Source of the DNA: Peribacillus deserti
GTDB lineage: Bacteria; Bacillota; Bacilli; Bacillales; DSM-1321
NCBI RefSeq assembly: GCF_002863585.1
Contig: NZ_PGUY01000051.1
Coordinates: forward strand, 17,765-81,764
Direction: 5' to 3'
DNA: 64,000 bases
Shown: one piece after another, positions 45,680 to 54,238 of the stretch
Position numbering within the stretch: position 1 is the first letter of the stretch
Layout: each line of letters starts with the position of its first letter
Made by a program: the position numbers and the translations under genes
Notes under the pieces: model-generated
Database searches by the model: none
Told to the model about the DNA's origin: nothing
The model's input: only the letters and a program-made list of their open reading frames with translations

Positions 45680-45772
45680 CAGCATATATTTTGAAAATTC
45701 AGCATATATTTTGAAAATCCTGCAAAATTTCAAATAATCCTGCATATATCTCCAAAATCCTGCAAATAACCT
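45680..45772. repeat. Phased array, exact 20-bp period (CAGCATATAT/CTGCAAAT motif)
   Basis: Units begin at 45680, 45700, 45720, 45740 and 45760, exactly 20 bp apart: CAGCATATATTTTGAAAATT, then a copy ending in C, then CTGCAAAATTTCAAATAATC, CTGCATATATCTCCAAAATC and CTGCAAATAACC. The first two are nearly identical and the others diverge, while the phase is kept. It lies between dbpA and the DsbA-like gene (gap 45463-45813), which holds no gene. Confidence 0.88.
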
Positions 45773-45782
45773 TTTCCAGAAC

Positions 45783-45806
45783 AAAAAAAGAGAGCAAAAT
45801 GCTCTC
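45783..45806 (-). terminator. Terminator after the DsbA-like gene
   Basis: GAGAGC and GCTCTC arms with an ATTTT loop on the minus strand are followed by seven T. Confidence 0.88.
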
Positions 45807-45813
45807 CCCTTAC

Positions 45814-46545
45814 TTATTCTTTATCATTCGGCACCGCACATGATCCATCAGAACAGCTTGCGTCTAAAGCGGAATTTCCTGATAAATCCTGTAATTTAGG
45901 TGCAGGGTTTTCTTCGAGCCATACTTTTTGAATAGCATTAACAAACGTTTCTTTCGGCTGGGCACCGGAAATTGCGTATTTTTGGTTGATTACAAAGAAT
46001 GGCACTCCTGTCACTCCATATTGCTGGGCAATGGCCTCATCAATGCGGACGTCATTCGAGTATGCATTTTTGTCTTCCAGAACCTGCATCGCTTCCTGCC
46101 TGTCTAAGCCTGCTTGAGAGCCAAGATCAGCCAGAACTTCAAGATTGCCAAGGTCCTTAGAATCAGTAAAATACGCATGAAGAAGTTCTTCTGTGATAAG
46201 TGCTTCTTTCCCCTGAGTTTTGGCAAATTTAGCAAGCCGGTGTGCATCAAATGTATTCGTTGGCTTCATATCTTCAAAATTGAAAGAGAGCCCTACAGTT
46301 GCTGCCTGCTGCCCGACACCAGCATTGGCATTCCGCGCTTGTTCGATAGTCATTCCGTACTTCTCTGCTAGAGCCTCATGAATATTTTTTCCGGAAAATT
46401 TTTCAGCATTCGGATCCAGCTCAAAGCTTTTGAATTCAAGCTCAACTGAATCTCTATTTGGAAATTGAGCTAATGCTTCTTCCAGCCTGCGCTTCCCAAT
46501 ATAACAAAATGGGCAGACAAAATCTGACCAGACTTCGATTTTCAT
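45814..46545 (-). CDS. DsbA-family thioredoxin-like oxidoreductase, FrnE type
   Basis: This protein of about 243 residues has the active-site CPFC in WSDFVCPFCYIGKRRLEE at the very N-terminus, and the cis-Pro loop GVTGVPFFV, as in FrnE/YwbO proteins. There is no signal peptide, so it acts in the cytoplasm. The C-terminal tail carries three additional Cys (SCSDGSCAVPN). I chose the ATG at 46545 because GAGGTGA precedes it; the GTG nine bases earlier overlaps that site. It may be a disulfide isomerase or reductase; the substrate is unknown. Confidence 0.9.
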   Translation of the reverse strand: MKIEVWSDFVCPFCYIGKRRLEEALAQFPNRDSVELEFKSFELDPNAEKFSGKNIHEALAEKYGMTIEQARNANAGVGQQAATVGLSFNFEDMKPTNTFDAHRLAKFAKTQGKEALITEELLHAYFTDSKDLGNLEVLADLGSQAGLDRQEAMQVLEDKNAYSNDVRIDEAIAQQYGVTGVPFFVINQKYAISGAQPKETFVNAIQKVWLEENPAPKLQDLSGNSALDASCSDGSCAVPNDKE

Positions 46546-46625
46546 GCAAGTCACCTCATTTTTTTTCGTTCCCTTATAGTAACACAGGTACAGATTGAAC
46601 TCATCATATCCTGCTCATACAATTC

Positions 46626-47540
46626 TTAACGGTTAGCTGAAGAGGCCATACGCACATAGGTATGCCTCTTCCCACGAATAGCAATGGAATAAGCCATAAT
46701 GTTTTCCGGAATGGCCATGCCTGATGCGCCAGCGTCTCCGATATGATAAAGATCTGCACCAGCCATTTTGCTGTTGAGAGCAATTTGTTTAATTGTATCT
46801 ACATCGGCACCTTCCTGGCTTGTACCAGTAGTAAGGAGAACCAAAGCTCCTTTTGCATGCACTTCGTCTACCAATTGTGCCGTCTTTTCTACTGTAAAGC
46901 CGGGAACTGTTCCTGGAGAAGGGAGGAGAATTATATCAGCACCTGCTTCTACAAAAGAACTGAGCACTTCAGAGTTGATGATGCTGCCGCCTGTTTCTCC
47001 CGCTACACCAGCTCCGTGCATTTTTCCAGCAATAATTAATCCTTCTTTTCCCAAAACATCCCTAGCCCTTTCAATGGCATTGCGAATTTCAGTATTAGAA
47101 ACGCCTGTCTTAGGATTACCCGTTAAGCAGACAAAATCAAACCCCAATTCCTTCGCCCTCTTAAGGGATGCCGCAGATGCTGTCCGTCCTTCCGGCAAAG
47201 TGTCCAGCTGCTCCAGTCTCTCCGCCTTTTCATCGATTGGCTCCAAATTCAGCCCGATTGGACGCCCTGTCAGTTTTTTTAAAGTTTGAACCATCGTGTC
47301 CGGTTCAACATCCAAACCCTGCACAATTGGATTATTCACATCAAATAAATTCAGTAGAATCATATCAGCCCCGAAAGCTGCTGCCATTTCTGCATTGGTA
47401 ACTGCCGGATAATACGGGTTTACCGTTCCAATCACTTCCGAAATCATGACCCTTCCTTCAGAAGCAAGAATCGATTGCTTCAGATCCCCTCCAGACATCT
47501 GTTGAAAATCGGATGCAGTACAATCTAATAACCGTTTCAT
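46626..47540 (-). CDS. TIM-barrel-like protein of unknown function
   Basis: This 304-residue protein starts at the ATG at 47540 (MKRLLDCTASDF) after a strong GGAGGGAG; the longer frame to 47690 is unsupported. Repeated beta-strand/loop patterns (MILLNLFDVNNP, FVCLTGNPKTGVS, LIIAGKMHGAG, IILLPSPGTVPG, LVLLTTGTSQEG, ADLYHIGDAG) suggest an eight-stranded barrel binding a phosphorylated or anionic ligand. I believe similar proteins occur beside PTS sugar genes in Firmicutes, but the activity is not known to me. Here it stands alone, followed by the DsbA-like gene about 80 bp downstream. Confidence 0.7.
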   Translation of the reverse strand: MKRLLDCTASDFQQMSGGDLKQSILASEGRVMISEVIGTVNPYYPAVTNAEMAAAFGADMILLNLFDVNNPIVQGLDVEPDTMVQTLKKLTGRPIGLNLEPIDEKAERLEQLDTLPEGRTASAASLKRAKELGFDFVCLTGNPKTGVSNTEIRNAIERARDVLGKEGLIIAGKMHGAGVAGETGGSIINSEVLSSFVEAGADIILLPSPGTVPGFTVEKTAQLVDEVHAKGALVLLTTGTSQEGADVDTIKQIALNSKMAGADLYHIGDAGASGMAIPENIMAYSIAIRGKRHTYVRMASSANR

Positions 47541-47707
47541 TTTTCTCCCTCCTATTATGTACAAAGTTTTTCCCATGTTATTTTTCCCACTGTTCAAATC
47601 TATTGTATTTTCTATTAATAGGATCTGCAATGAAAAGGCGCTTAACCAAATACATTCTCCAATACAAAAGTAAAACAATGCATTCATCAAGCCATTGACG
47701 GACCATA

Positions 47708-48047
47708 CTTACCCAGTCAGGATTCGACTTGGACTTTATGAACCTATTAAGGACGAATCATCCTAAATTACGAGAGAAAATGGGCTTCATCCGGGCTATG
47801 AAAGACTTTTCTTACTCAGGTAAGAGTCGAAATGGAGTTCATCAACCCTATGAAGGACGAATCTTACTAAATTACGAAAGAAAATGGGCTTCATCCGGCC
47901 TATGAAGGACTTTTCTTACTCAGTTAAGAATCGAATTGGACTTCATCATCCCTGTGAAGGACGAATCTTCCTGAATTACGAAAGAAAATGGGCTTCATCC
48001 TGGCTATTAAGGACTTTCCTTACTCAGTCAAGAGTCGAAATGATGTC
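47708..48047. repeat. Tandem array of 104-bp units built from 52-bp halves
   Basis: Units beginning CTTACTCAG start at 47708 (CTTACCCAG), 47811, 47915 and 48019, the last one partial. Unit lengths are 103, 104 and 104. Each unit consists of two related halves of 52 bp containing TTCATC(C/A)...CCTATGAAGGAC, which can form a CTTCAT/ATGAAG hairpin. Differences between units are point changes. It lies between the TIM-barrel gene promoter and namZ and does not code. Confidence 0.92.
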
Positions 48048-48048
48048 T

Positions 48049-48077
48049 AAAAAAAGCGGCCCATTGCAGGAGCCGCC
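48049..48077 (-). terminator. Terminator of the amiE-nagZ-namZ operon
   Basis: On the minus strand GCGGC and GCCGC arms are followed by seven T. It lies eight bases after the namZ stop. Confidence 0.85.
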
Positions 48078-48084
48078 CTCTCTT

Positions 48085-49350
48085 TTACTTATACAGAAGA
48101 TAGTTTTTCCTTACTTTCTTGAAATCGTCTAAACCATTCTGCCATTCGGCTTTCATTTGTTCTACGGTTTTGCCTTCTTCAATTCCCTGCCTGATTGAAC
48201 CGTTTCCTACGAGATTATCGAAGAATGAGATTCCATTAGATGCAGGGGTCCTGAAAGCAAACTGGCCCGGATACATATCGTGGATTGCTTTGACGATTTG
48301 CAGTCCTGTTTCGAATGGCTGGTAGTATTCTCTGTTTGTCACATGAATCTGTACCCCGTGCGACAGAACATTCACATGTTTAGAGAAAGTCGGGATAAAG
48401 GATGCTGATCTGAATTGAACTCCTGGCATATCTAAAGAATTCAATTTCGCAGCCAAGTCGTCGCCATTGATGAACGGAGCCCCGATTAATTCAAATGGTT
48501 TGGTTGTACCTCTTCCTTCCGAAACATTTGTCCCTTCGATCAGCGCTGCGCCTGGATAGACCACCGCTGTTTCAAGTGTCGGCATGTTTGGAGAAGGAAG
48601 GACCCACTCAAGCGGAGTGTTGTCATAATACATATCCCGCTTCCAGCCTTCCATCTTTACAACGGTAAGGTCCGCGCCGATGTTAAATTCTTTGTTGAAT
48701 AACAAAGCCAGTTCGCCTACAGTCATTCCATGTCTTACAGGAATCTCATATTCTCCAACGAAGGAAGAATATTTATCTTCCAATACAGGGCCTTCTACTT
48801 TTTCGCCGCCTAACGGATTCGGACGATCCAGTACAATGATTTCCTTATTATTTTCTTTTGCCGCTTCCATGGCTAAAGCCATTGTATAAATGTACGTGTA
48901 AAACCGGGTACCCACATCCTGTATGTCAAATAGGAGAACATCTACATTTTCAAGCATTTCAGGAGTCGGTTTTTTAGTTTTTCCATATAAGCTGTATACA
49001 GGAAGCCCGGTCTTTGGATCTGTATAGTATTCAACATATTGGCCTGCCTGCGCGCTGCCGCGTACCCCATGTTCAGGGCCATATAAAGCCGTTAAGTTGA
49101 CATCCTTATGATTGGAAAGTAAATCTACAATACTGTTAACCTGCTGATCTACCCCAGTTGGATTTGTAATCAAGCCGACCCTCTTGCCTTTCAGGAGGCT
49201 GATCTTATCCTGGAGAAGAACATCCACTCCAAGGCGGAACTTGGAGTGTTTTTTATTTTTATCATACTTATGGTCATTATCAGCTATTGCGGCAGTAAAG
49301 ACTGAGAACATGAGCAGAAGTGTTATAATGCTGGCTAGCCATTTTTTCAC
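48085..49350 (-). CDS. namZ: Secreted exo-beta-N-acetylmuramidase, DUF1343
   Basis: This 421-residue protein has a signal peptide (residues 1-23, ending TAAIA) and a DUF1343 domain with two halves: the Rossmann-like N-terminal part (LITNPTGV, YGPEHGVRG, DIQDVGTRFYTYIYTM) and the C-terminal lid. NamZ (YbbC) of B. subtilis removes terminal MurNAc from peptidoglycan fragments outside the cell. Start GTG at 49350 after GGGAGAGGA. It is the last gene of the amiE-nagZ-namZ set, 27 bp after nagZ. Confidence 0.93.
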   Translation of the reverse strand: MKKWLASIITLLLMFSVFTAAIADNDHKYDKNKKHSKFRLGVDVLLQDKISLLKGKRVGLITNPTGVDQQVNSIVDLLSNHKDVNLTALYGPEHGVRGSAQAGQYVEYYTDPKTGLPVYSLYGKTKKPTPEMLENVDVLLFDIQDVGTRFYTYIYTMALAMEAAKENNKEIIVLDRPNPLGGEKVEGPVLEDKYSSFVGEYEIPVRHGMTVGELALLFNKEFNIGADLTVVKMEGWKRDMYYDNTPLEWVLPSPNMPTLETAVVYPGAALIEGTNVSEGRGTTKPFELIGAPFINGDDLAAKLNSLDMPGVQFRSASFIPTFSKHVNVLSHGVQIHVTNREYYQPFETGLQIVKAIHDMYPGQFAFRTPASNGISFFDNLVGNGSIRQGIEEGKTVEQMKAEWQNGLDDFKKVRKNYLLYK

Positions 49351-49377
49351 TAAAAATCCTCTCCCTTTTCTTTTCTA

Positions 49378-51462
49378 TTAGTAGTTTAAGCCGTGCCCAA
49401 AACCGTATAATACACCGCCGGTACCATTGTAGATGGTTACTGGAAGTTTTCCTGATGGATTAATCTGGCCGATTATTGTATTTACAGACGCTTCAAAGCT
49501 TGCTGGCCTGAAACCGTATTGCACTAAGTATGCATCTGTATTCGGGTAGGCCATAATGTCATAAGGATTTCTGATACCTAGACTAATGACCGGCGTATCC
49601 AGGCTAATGAGCTGATTTGCAAGCTTCATAAGATCGCTGATTGGAGATCTTCCAGAAACCGTTGATGTTGAAGTACCAAGGATAATATACTTTGCATCCT
49701 GAATCTGGGCCAGCTGAGTAGCGGTCAACGGTTTCGAAGCTGAAATAGCCGTTACATTTTCATGATGCTTTTTCACAGCAGCCAAAAGGTCCGCATTATA
49801 TAAGTTTGAAATGACAGCAATTTTATCTTCCTTAGCCGCTTTCAAAGGCAGCACGCCATTATTTTTTACAAGTGTAATGGATTTTTCGGCTGCTTCTTTT
49901 TCGACTTGTTTATGTTCAGGGGATCCAACCACCGCAAGGGCATTTTGTACTTTTTCATCAATGCTTTTTTCTGTTTCTGACTTGACAATGCCTCTGTTTA
50001 ATTTAAGAGTTAACAGGCGCTCTACTGATTGTTCAATCCGCTGCTCAGGAATTTCTCCAGATTCTACTGCATCATAGAGTCCTTCCGCTACTGCTTTGAG
50101 TCCAACTGGCATTAATACAATGTCAGTTCCCGCTTTTACAGCTCGGATTGCTGCATCAACAGCACCGAAATGATCGCTGATGGCCTGCATGTTCATGGCA
50201 TCAGTAATGATAACTCCCTTATAACCCATTTCTTCCCGCATCAGCCCGGTTAACACTTTGTGGGATAGAGTTGCTGGAACTGAAATTTCGGTTCCATCCT
50301 TTTTCGAGATCGCCTTAGAATCGTCGATCTTCGGGAAAGTTACATGAGCTGTCATGATTGCATCGATCCCAGCATCCATGGCCTTCTGGAATGGATATAG
50401 CTCAACTTTTTTCAGGCGGTCAATATCATGTGGGACTTCCGGCAGTCCCAAGTGAGAATCCACTGCTGTATCACCATGTCCCGGGAAATGTTTGGCAGTA
50501 GCCGCAATTCCGCTGTTCTGCATGCCTTTAATGTAGGCATTGCCCAATTTTGCGACAAGTTCAGGGTCTTCCCCAAAGGAACGGACGCCGATGACCGGAT
50601 TATCCGGGTTATTATTGGTATCCAGTACAGGTGCAAGGTTCATGTTGATACCTAGGGAATTCAACTCTTCGCCGATGGCTTTGCCTACTTTTTCAGAAAT
50701 TTCTTCAGAACGTGTTGCACCAAGAGCCATATTCCCCGGCATATGGGTGCCAGACTGAAGTCGGGTTACGATTCCGCCTTCCTGGTCAATCGTCATTAAT
50801 AGACCGTATTTTTCAGAAGCTTCCTGATAAGCGTTCACTAGCTTTGCGGTCTGCTCGGTAGCTACCACATTTTCAGCAAATAAGATTACGCCGCCCAAGT
50901 GATAGTCCTTTACCTGCTGAGCAATTTCCGGCAGCATTTCCGTTACGTTTGTCCCATTCCATTTTCTGTAGTCAGGCATCAGCATCTGGCCGACTTTCTC
51001 TTCCACTGACATATGGGAAATGGCGTTATCGATCACATCGTACTGCTTACCCGCTGCTTTTTCCACTTTAATCTTCACATCAGCGTTTCCTTTATATTGA
51101 ATGGATAGCCGGTCGCTGTCTTTACCGTCAGATACTGTTATAAAGGTTTTCCCGTTGTGTCCTAGAAGGGTTACGACTCCATCTGCATCCACAGTCGCGA
51201 CATTTTTATTGGAAGACCTCCATTTTAGATTCTTAGATGTCTGCATGAAGTGGCCATCCCGATAAATGTGCAGAGCATTCAAGTCGATCTTGTTATCCTT
51301 AAACTGCTTATTTATTTCTGGTATATTCTGATCAATGATTAAGTTTGTTGCAGAGGATTGTGTTTCAGCAGCTGAAGCTTTTCCTCCAAGCATAGGAAAC
51401 TGTGTGACGAGTAACCCTGCAGCTAGAGCCGTTGCCAGCTTTTTCTTCATTTGTTTATTCAT
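49378..51462 (-). CDS. nagZ: Secreted GH3 beta-N-acetylglucosaminidase
   Basis: This 694-residue protein has a signal peptide (cleavage near GKASA), a bacterial Ig-like segment (residues 45-125, NKNVATVDADGVVTLLGHNGKTF), and a GH3 catalytic domain with the NagZ motif KHFPGHGDTAVDSHLGL and nucleophile in ITDAMNMQA. A C-terminal domain follows. It removes GlcNAc from muropeptides after AmiE cleaves the peptide, as shown for B. subtilis YbbD. Cotranscribed with amiE (24 bp) and namZ. A frameshifted paralogue lies at 36676-38446. Confidence 0.95.
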   Translation of the reverse strand: MNKQMKKKLATALAAGLLVTQFPMLGGKASAAETQSSATNLIIDQNIPEINKQFKDNKIDLNALHIYRDGHFMQTSKNLKWRSSNKNVATVDADGVVTLLGHNGKTFITVSDGKDSDRLSIQYKGNADVKIKVEKAAGKQYDVIDNAISHMSVEEKVGQMLMPDYRKWNGTNVTEMLPEIAQQVKDYHLGGVILFAENVVATEQTAKLVNAYQEASEKYGLLMTIDQEGGIVTRLQSGTHMPGNMALGATRSEEISEKVGKAIGEELNSLGINMNLAPVLDTNNNPDNPVIGVRSFGEDPELVAKLGNAYIKGMQNSGIAATAKHFPGHGDTAVDSHLGLPEVPHDIDRLKKVELYPFQKAMDAGIDAIMTAHVTFPKIDDSKAISKKDGTEISVPATLSHKVLTGLMREEMGYKGVIITDAMNMQAISDHFGAVDAAIRAVKAGTDIVLMPVGLKAVAEGLYDAVESGEIPEQRIEQSVERLLTLKLNRGIVKSETEKSIDEKVQNALAVVGSPEHKQVEKEAAEKSITLVKNNGVLPLKAAKEDKIAVISNLYNADLLAAVKKHHENVTAISASKPLTATQLAQIQDAKYIILGTSTSTVSGRSPISDLMKLANQLISLDTPVISLGIRNPYDIMAYPNTDAYLVQYGFRPASFEASVNTIIGQINPSGKLPVTIYNGTGGVLYGFGHGLNY

Positions 51463-51486
51463 GCTATACCTCCTAAAATTGTTAAC

Positions 51487-53166
51487 TTAATAATCTCTTA
51501 ATTCCCACTGATTGGTGGAAAAGTCGAGTCTTTTATGATTCAATTCTGCATCCTGAACATACCAGCCGCGGCCATTTACGGAGCCGTCTGTTGTATATGA
51601 AAAGCGAATTTTTTCAGCTTCCTTAGGTATAAGAAGTTCCTGTGAATCCCAGCTTCCCGCGCCGCCTGTATACTCGGCAATTTTCTGCCAGCTGCCATCT
51701 TTCAATATTTCTACGCGGCCGTAATCGGCATTTGTCTCCAGACTGTACCAGTTGTTATAAGTTAATAAAGCATCTTCGGAGAGCGTCAGATCTGCTTCCA
51801 TGACTTTGGTCTGTTTATCTCCATATCCTGCGAACCATGCAGATTTTTTACCCGGTATGGCTACTGGAATGGAATCGGCTACCTGCCTTGCAAATAATCT
51901 CCTTGTCTGATTCGTTGAAACAGTGGTTCTGGTTGGGTGTACTCTGTTCGTCAGGAGTATCGCAATCGTTTTAAGTTTAGGATTTACTACTATGGATGTC
52001 CCGGTATAGCCAGTATGTCCAAATGAACCGCTGTCAGACAATGCATCCATATACCAGCCTTGACCTAGTTCCCAGCCCAGCCCGTGGTCATTTCCGGGAA
52101 ATGCCTGGTTTTGGTTTTCAAGCAGAAGTTTTACCGTTCCTGATTTAAGGATTCTTTTTCCGCCGTATCTGCCTTCATTTAAGAAGATATGAGCGAGTTT
52201 TGCGAGATCAGAAGCTGTAGAAAATACTCCGGCATGGCCTGCTACACCATCAAGGGACCATGCATTTTCATCATGGACCTGTCCCCATACGAGGCCTCTA
52301 TCAGGCACTTTCTGGAACTCCGTAGCGGCAATCCTATTTTTCAGGGATGCAGGAGGGTTATACATGGTATCCTCCATCCCGAGAGGATCTGTAATGTATT
52401 TTTTAACAAATTCATCCTGTCTCATACCAGAAAGTCTTTCGATGATGGCGCCTAGCGTAATCATGTTTAAATCGCTGTAAGTGTACTTGGTGCCAGGCTG
52501 ATTTGACAGCGGCTGTTTGAATACTAACTGCATTCTTTCATCCCTTGAGCTTCCTTTGCTGTATAGAGGGATCCAGGATACAAAGCCGGAAGTATGTGTT
52601 AAAAGCTGTCTCACTGTGACCTTCTCTTTCCCGTTTTGAGCAAACTCAGGAATATACTTCATAACCGGATCATCCAGCTTAACCAGCCCTTGTTCATGCA
52701 GGATCATGAAGGCAGTGGATGTGAAGATTTTGCTGACAGAAGCCAGGTCGAAAATCGTATTTTCCTGCATTTGTATAGGGTTTGGCGTTTCCGTAAAAGA
52801 GCCGTCCGTGTATCGAAACGAATGGCCATATGCTTTGTTTTTTACGATATGTCCTCCCCTGGCAACAAACGCTACGGCTCCTGGCATTACCTTATCCGCG
52901 ATGGCCTTATCCATCACTTGGTCAATTTCCCTAAGCGGAGCTTCCACCATGCCGGCTCCACGGGCAGAACCCGGGTGGAGAACACCTGATACAGGCATAA
53001 TAGGTGAATTCCAGGAAAAAATTGGATGAGGAGGTGAGCCCGCAGAAAATTTCTTTTCAGCCTTTTCAATTGAAGGTGCTTCTATAGCATCCCCATCAGC
53101 AAATGCCGCCGTACTTCCTAAAAAAACAGAACAAACTGAAGAAATAATGAGAGCTTTCTTTTTCAT
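51487..53166 (-). CDS. amiE: Secreted serine hydrolase of the beta-lactamase fold, AmiE type
   Basis: This 559-residue protein has a signal peptide (ending AAFA). The serine beta-lactamase-like domain has S143-V-S-K146 (SxxK), the YSDLN (YxN) motif and HTGYTGTS in the KTG position. The C-terminal 120 residues form an extra beta-sandwich (VEILKDGSWQKIAEYTGGAG region), which makes it longer than the 441-residue B. subtilis AmiE. AmiE removes stem peptides from MurNAc. First gene of the recycling set. The murQ-murR-murP genes, which precede it in B. subtilis, are not next to it here. Confidence 0.9.
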   Translation of the reverse strand: MKKKALIISSVCSVFLGSTAAFADGDAIEAPSIEKAEKKFSAGSPPHPIFSWNSPIMPVSGVLHPGSARGAGMVEAPLREIDQVMDKAIADKVMPGAVAFVARGGHIVKNKAYGHSFRYTDGSFTETPNPIQMQENTIFDLASVSKIFTSTAFMILHEQGLVKLDDPVMKYIPEFAQNGKEKVTVRQLLTHTSGFVSWIPLYSKGSSRDERMQLVFKQPLSNQPGTKYTYSDLNMITLGAIIERLSGMRQDEFVKKYITDPLGMEDTMYNPPASLKNRIAATEFQKVPDRGLVWGQVHDENAWSLDGVAGHAGVFSTASDLAKLAHIFLNEGRYGGKRILKSGTVKLLLENQNQAFPGNDHGLGWELGQGWYMDALSDSGSFGHTGYTGTSIVVNPKLKTIAILLTNRVHPTRTTVSTNQTRRLFARQVADSIPVAIPGKKSAWFAGYGDKQTKVMEADLTLSEDALLTYNNWYSLETNADYGRVEILKDGSWQKIAEYTGGAGSWDSQELLIPKEAEKIRFSYTTDGSVNGRGWYVQDAELNHKRLDFSTNQWELRDY

Positions 53167-53523
53167 ACATCCTCCTTTAGATATGTAAGTGAATTGTAAA
53201 TGTACCTTTATAACTAGAGAGTGGCAGCGTTTACAATGTACTTTAAGACTATATCATGTCAGTCTGACCAGTAAATGCCACGCAAGTCCTATAAAATCCT
53301 TTTATGTAAGTATTTGGGTGTATTTGGACGGATGCCTATTTGCTTATTTTTTTGAAATATCAGAATATTCTTATACTTCAATATTATTTTTCCTTACTTT
53401 CCCTCTTTTACTAATATCAGTGTCCTACCCTTCATGGAAACCTTCTGTTCCTGATTTAATATTTAGTCTTAATCTTTCATAGCAAACGCCTTGTACTCCG
53501 TATTCATTTACTATTGTAACTAA
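53167..53523. other. Gene-free region upstream of amiE
   Basis: It must hold the amiE promoter (minus strand). I see no convincing cre or regulator palindrome and no supported ORF. Confidence 0.5.
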
Positions 53524-53552
53524 AGAAAGAACGTTGAAACATCAACGTTCTT
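53524..53552 (-). terminator. Terminator after cysC
   Basis: AAGAACGTTGA and TCAACGTTCTT arms are followed on the minus strand by TCTTTAG. The hairpin overlaps the stop codon by two bases. Confidence 0.8.
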
Positions 53553-54159
53553 AAGGGATAAACTTTTGATTCCTTAAATAAGAAACTACAATATCTGCTG
53601 CTTTAAAAATTGAATGCCGGTACGTTTCGATAATTAATTCTGGATTTAATGGGGCTTCATATGGTGAATCGATTCCGGTAAAATCGCGTATTTCTCCACG
53701 CCGCGCTTTCCGGTATAGACCTTTTGGATCTCTTTTTTCACATACAGCCAGCGGACAATCCACGAATATCTCGATAAACTCGCCGCTCGGGAACAAACTT
53801 CTTGCCTGCTCCCTGTCCTCCCGAAACGGAGAAATAAAAGCCGTACTCACAATCTGGCCGCTATCCGCAAAAAGTTTGGCTACTTCGCCTATCCGCCTGA
53901 TATTTTCTATCCGGTCCTCGATGCCAAATCCCAGTCCTTTATTCAGACCGTGCCGGATATTATCTCCATCAAGTACATAGCTTCTTACCCCTAATTCATA
54001 GAGCTGGGCATCCACTGCATTTGCAAGAGTAGATTTCCCAGATCCAGAAAGTCCTGTAAACCAGAGCACTCCGCTTTTATGCCCATTTAAATGATGTCTG
54101 TCTTCTCTGGTAATGGCCGATTTATGCCAAATTATGTGATTATCCATGATGTCCTGCAC
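53551..54159 (-). CDS. cysC: Adenylylsulfate (APS) kinase
   Basis: This 202-residue P-loop kinase has GLSGSGKST (residues 35-43) and GDNIRHGLNKGLGF. The FISPFREDRE and FVDCPLAVCEKRDPKG segments of CysC also match. It makes PAPS from APS. It lies 79 bp downstream of cysH on the same strand. ATP sulfurylase (sat) and the sulfate permease, found between these genes in the B. subtilis cysH operon, are missing here and must be elsewhere. Confidence 0.95.
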   Translation of the reverse strand: MQDIMDNHIIWHKSAITREDRHHLNGHKSGVLWFTGLSGSGKSTLANAVDAQLYELGVRSYVLDGDNIRHGLNKGLGFGIEDRIENIRRIGEVAKLFADSGQIVSTAFISPFREDREQARSLFPSGEFIEIFVDCPLAVCEKRDPKGLYRKARRGEIRDFTGIDSPYEAPLNPELIIETYRHSIFKAADIVVSYLRNQKFIP

Positions 54160-54238
54160 CCCTAAAATTATTGACTTTAATCATGGGCTTAATGTTTTGC
54201 CCCATCACATACTTCACCTGCTGCTTGTGACGATTTTC

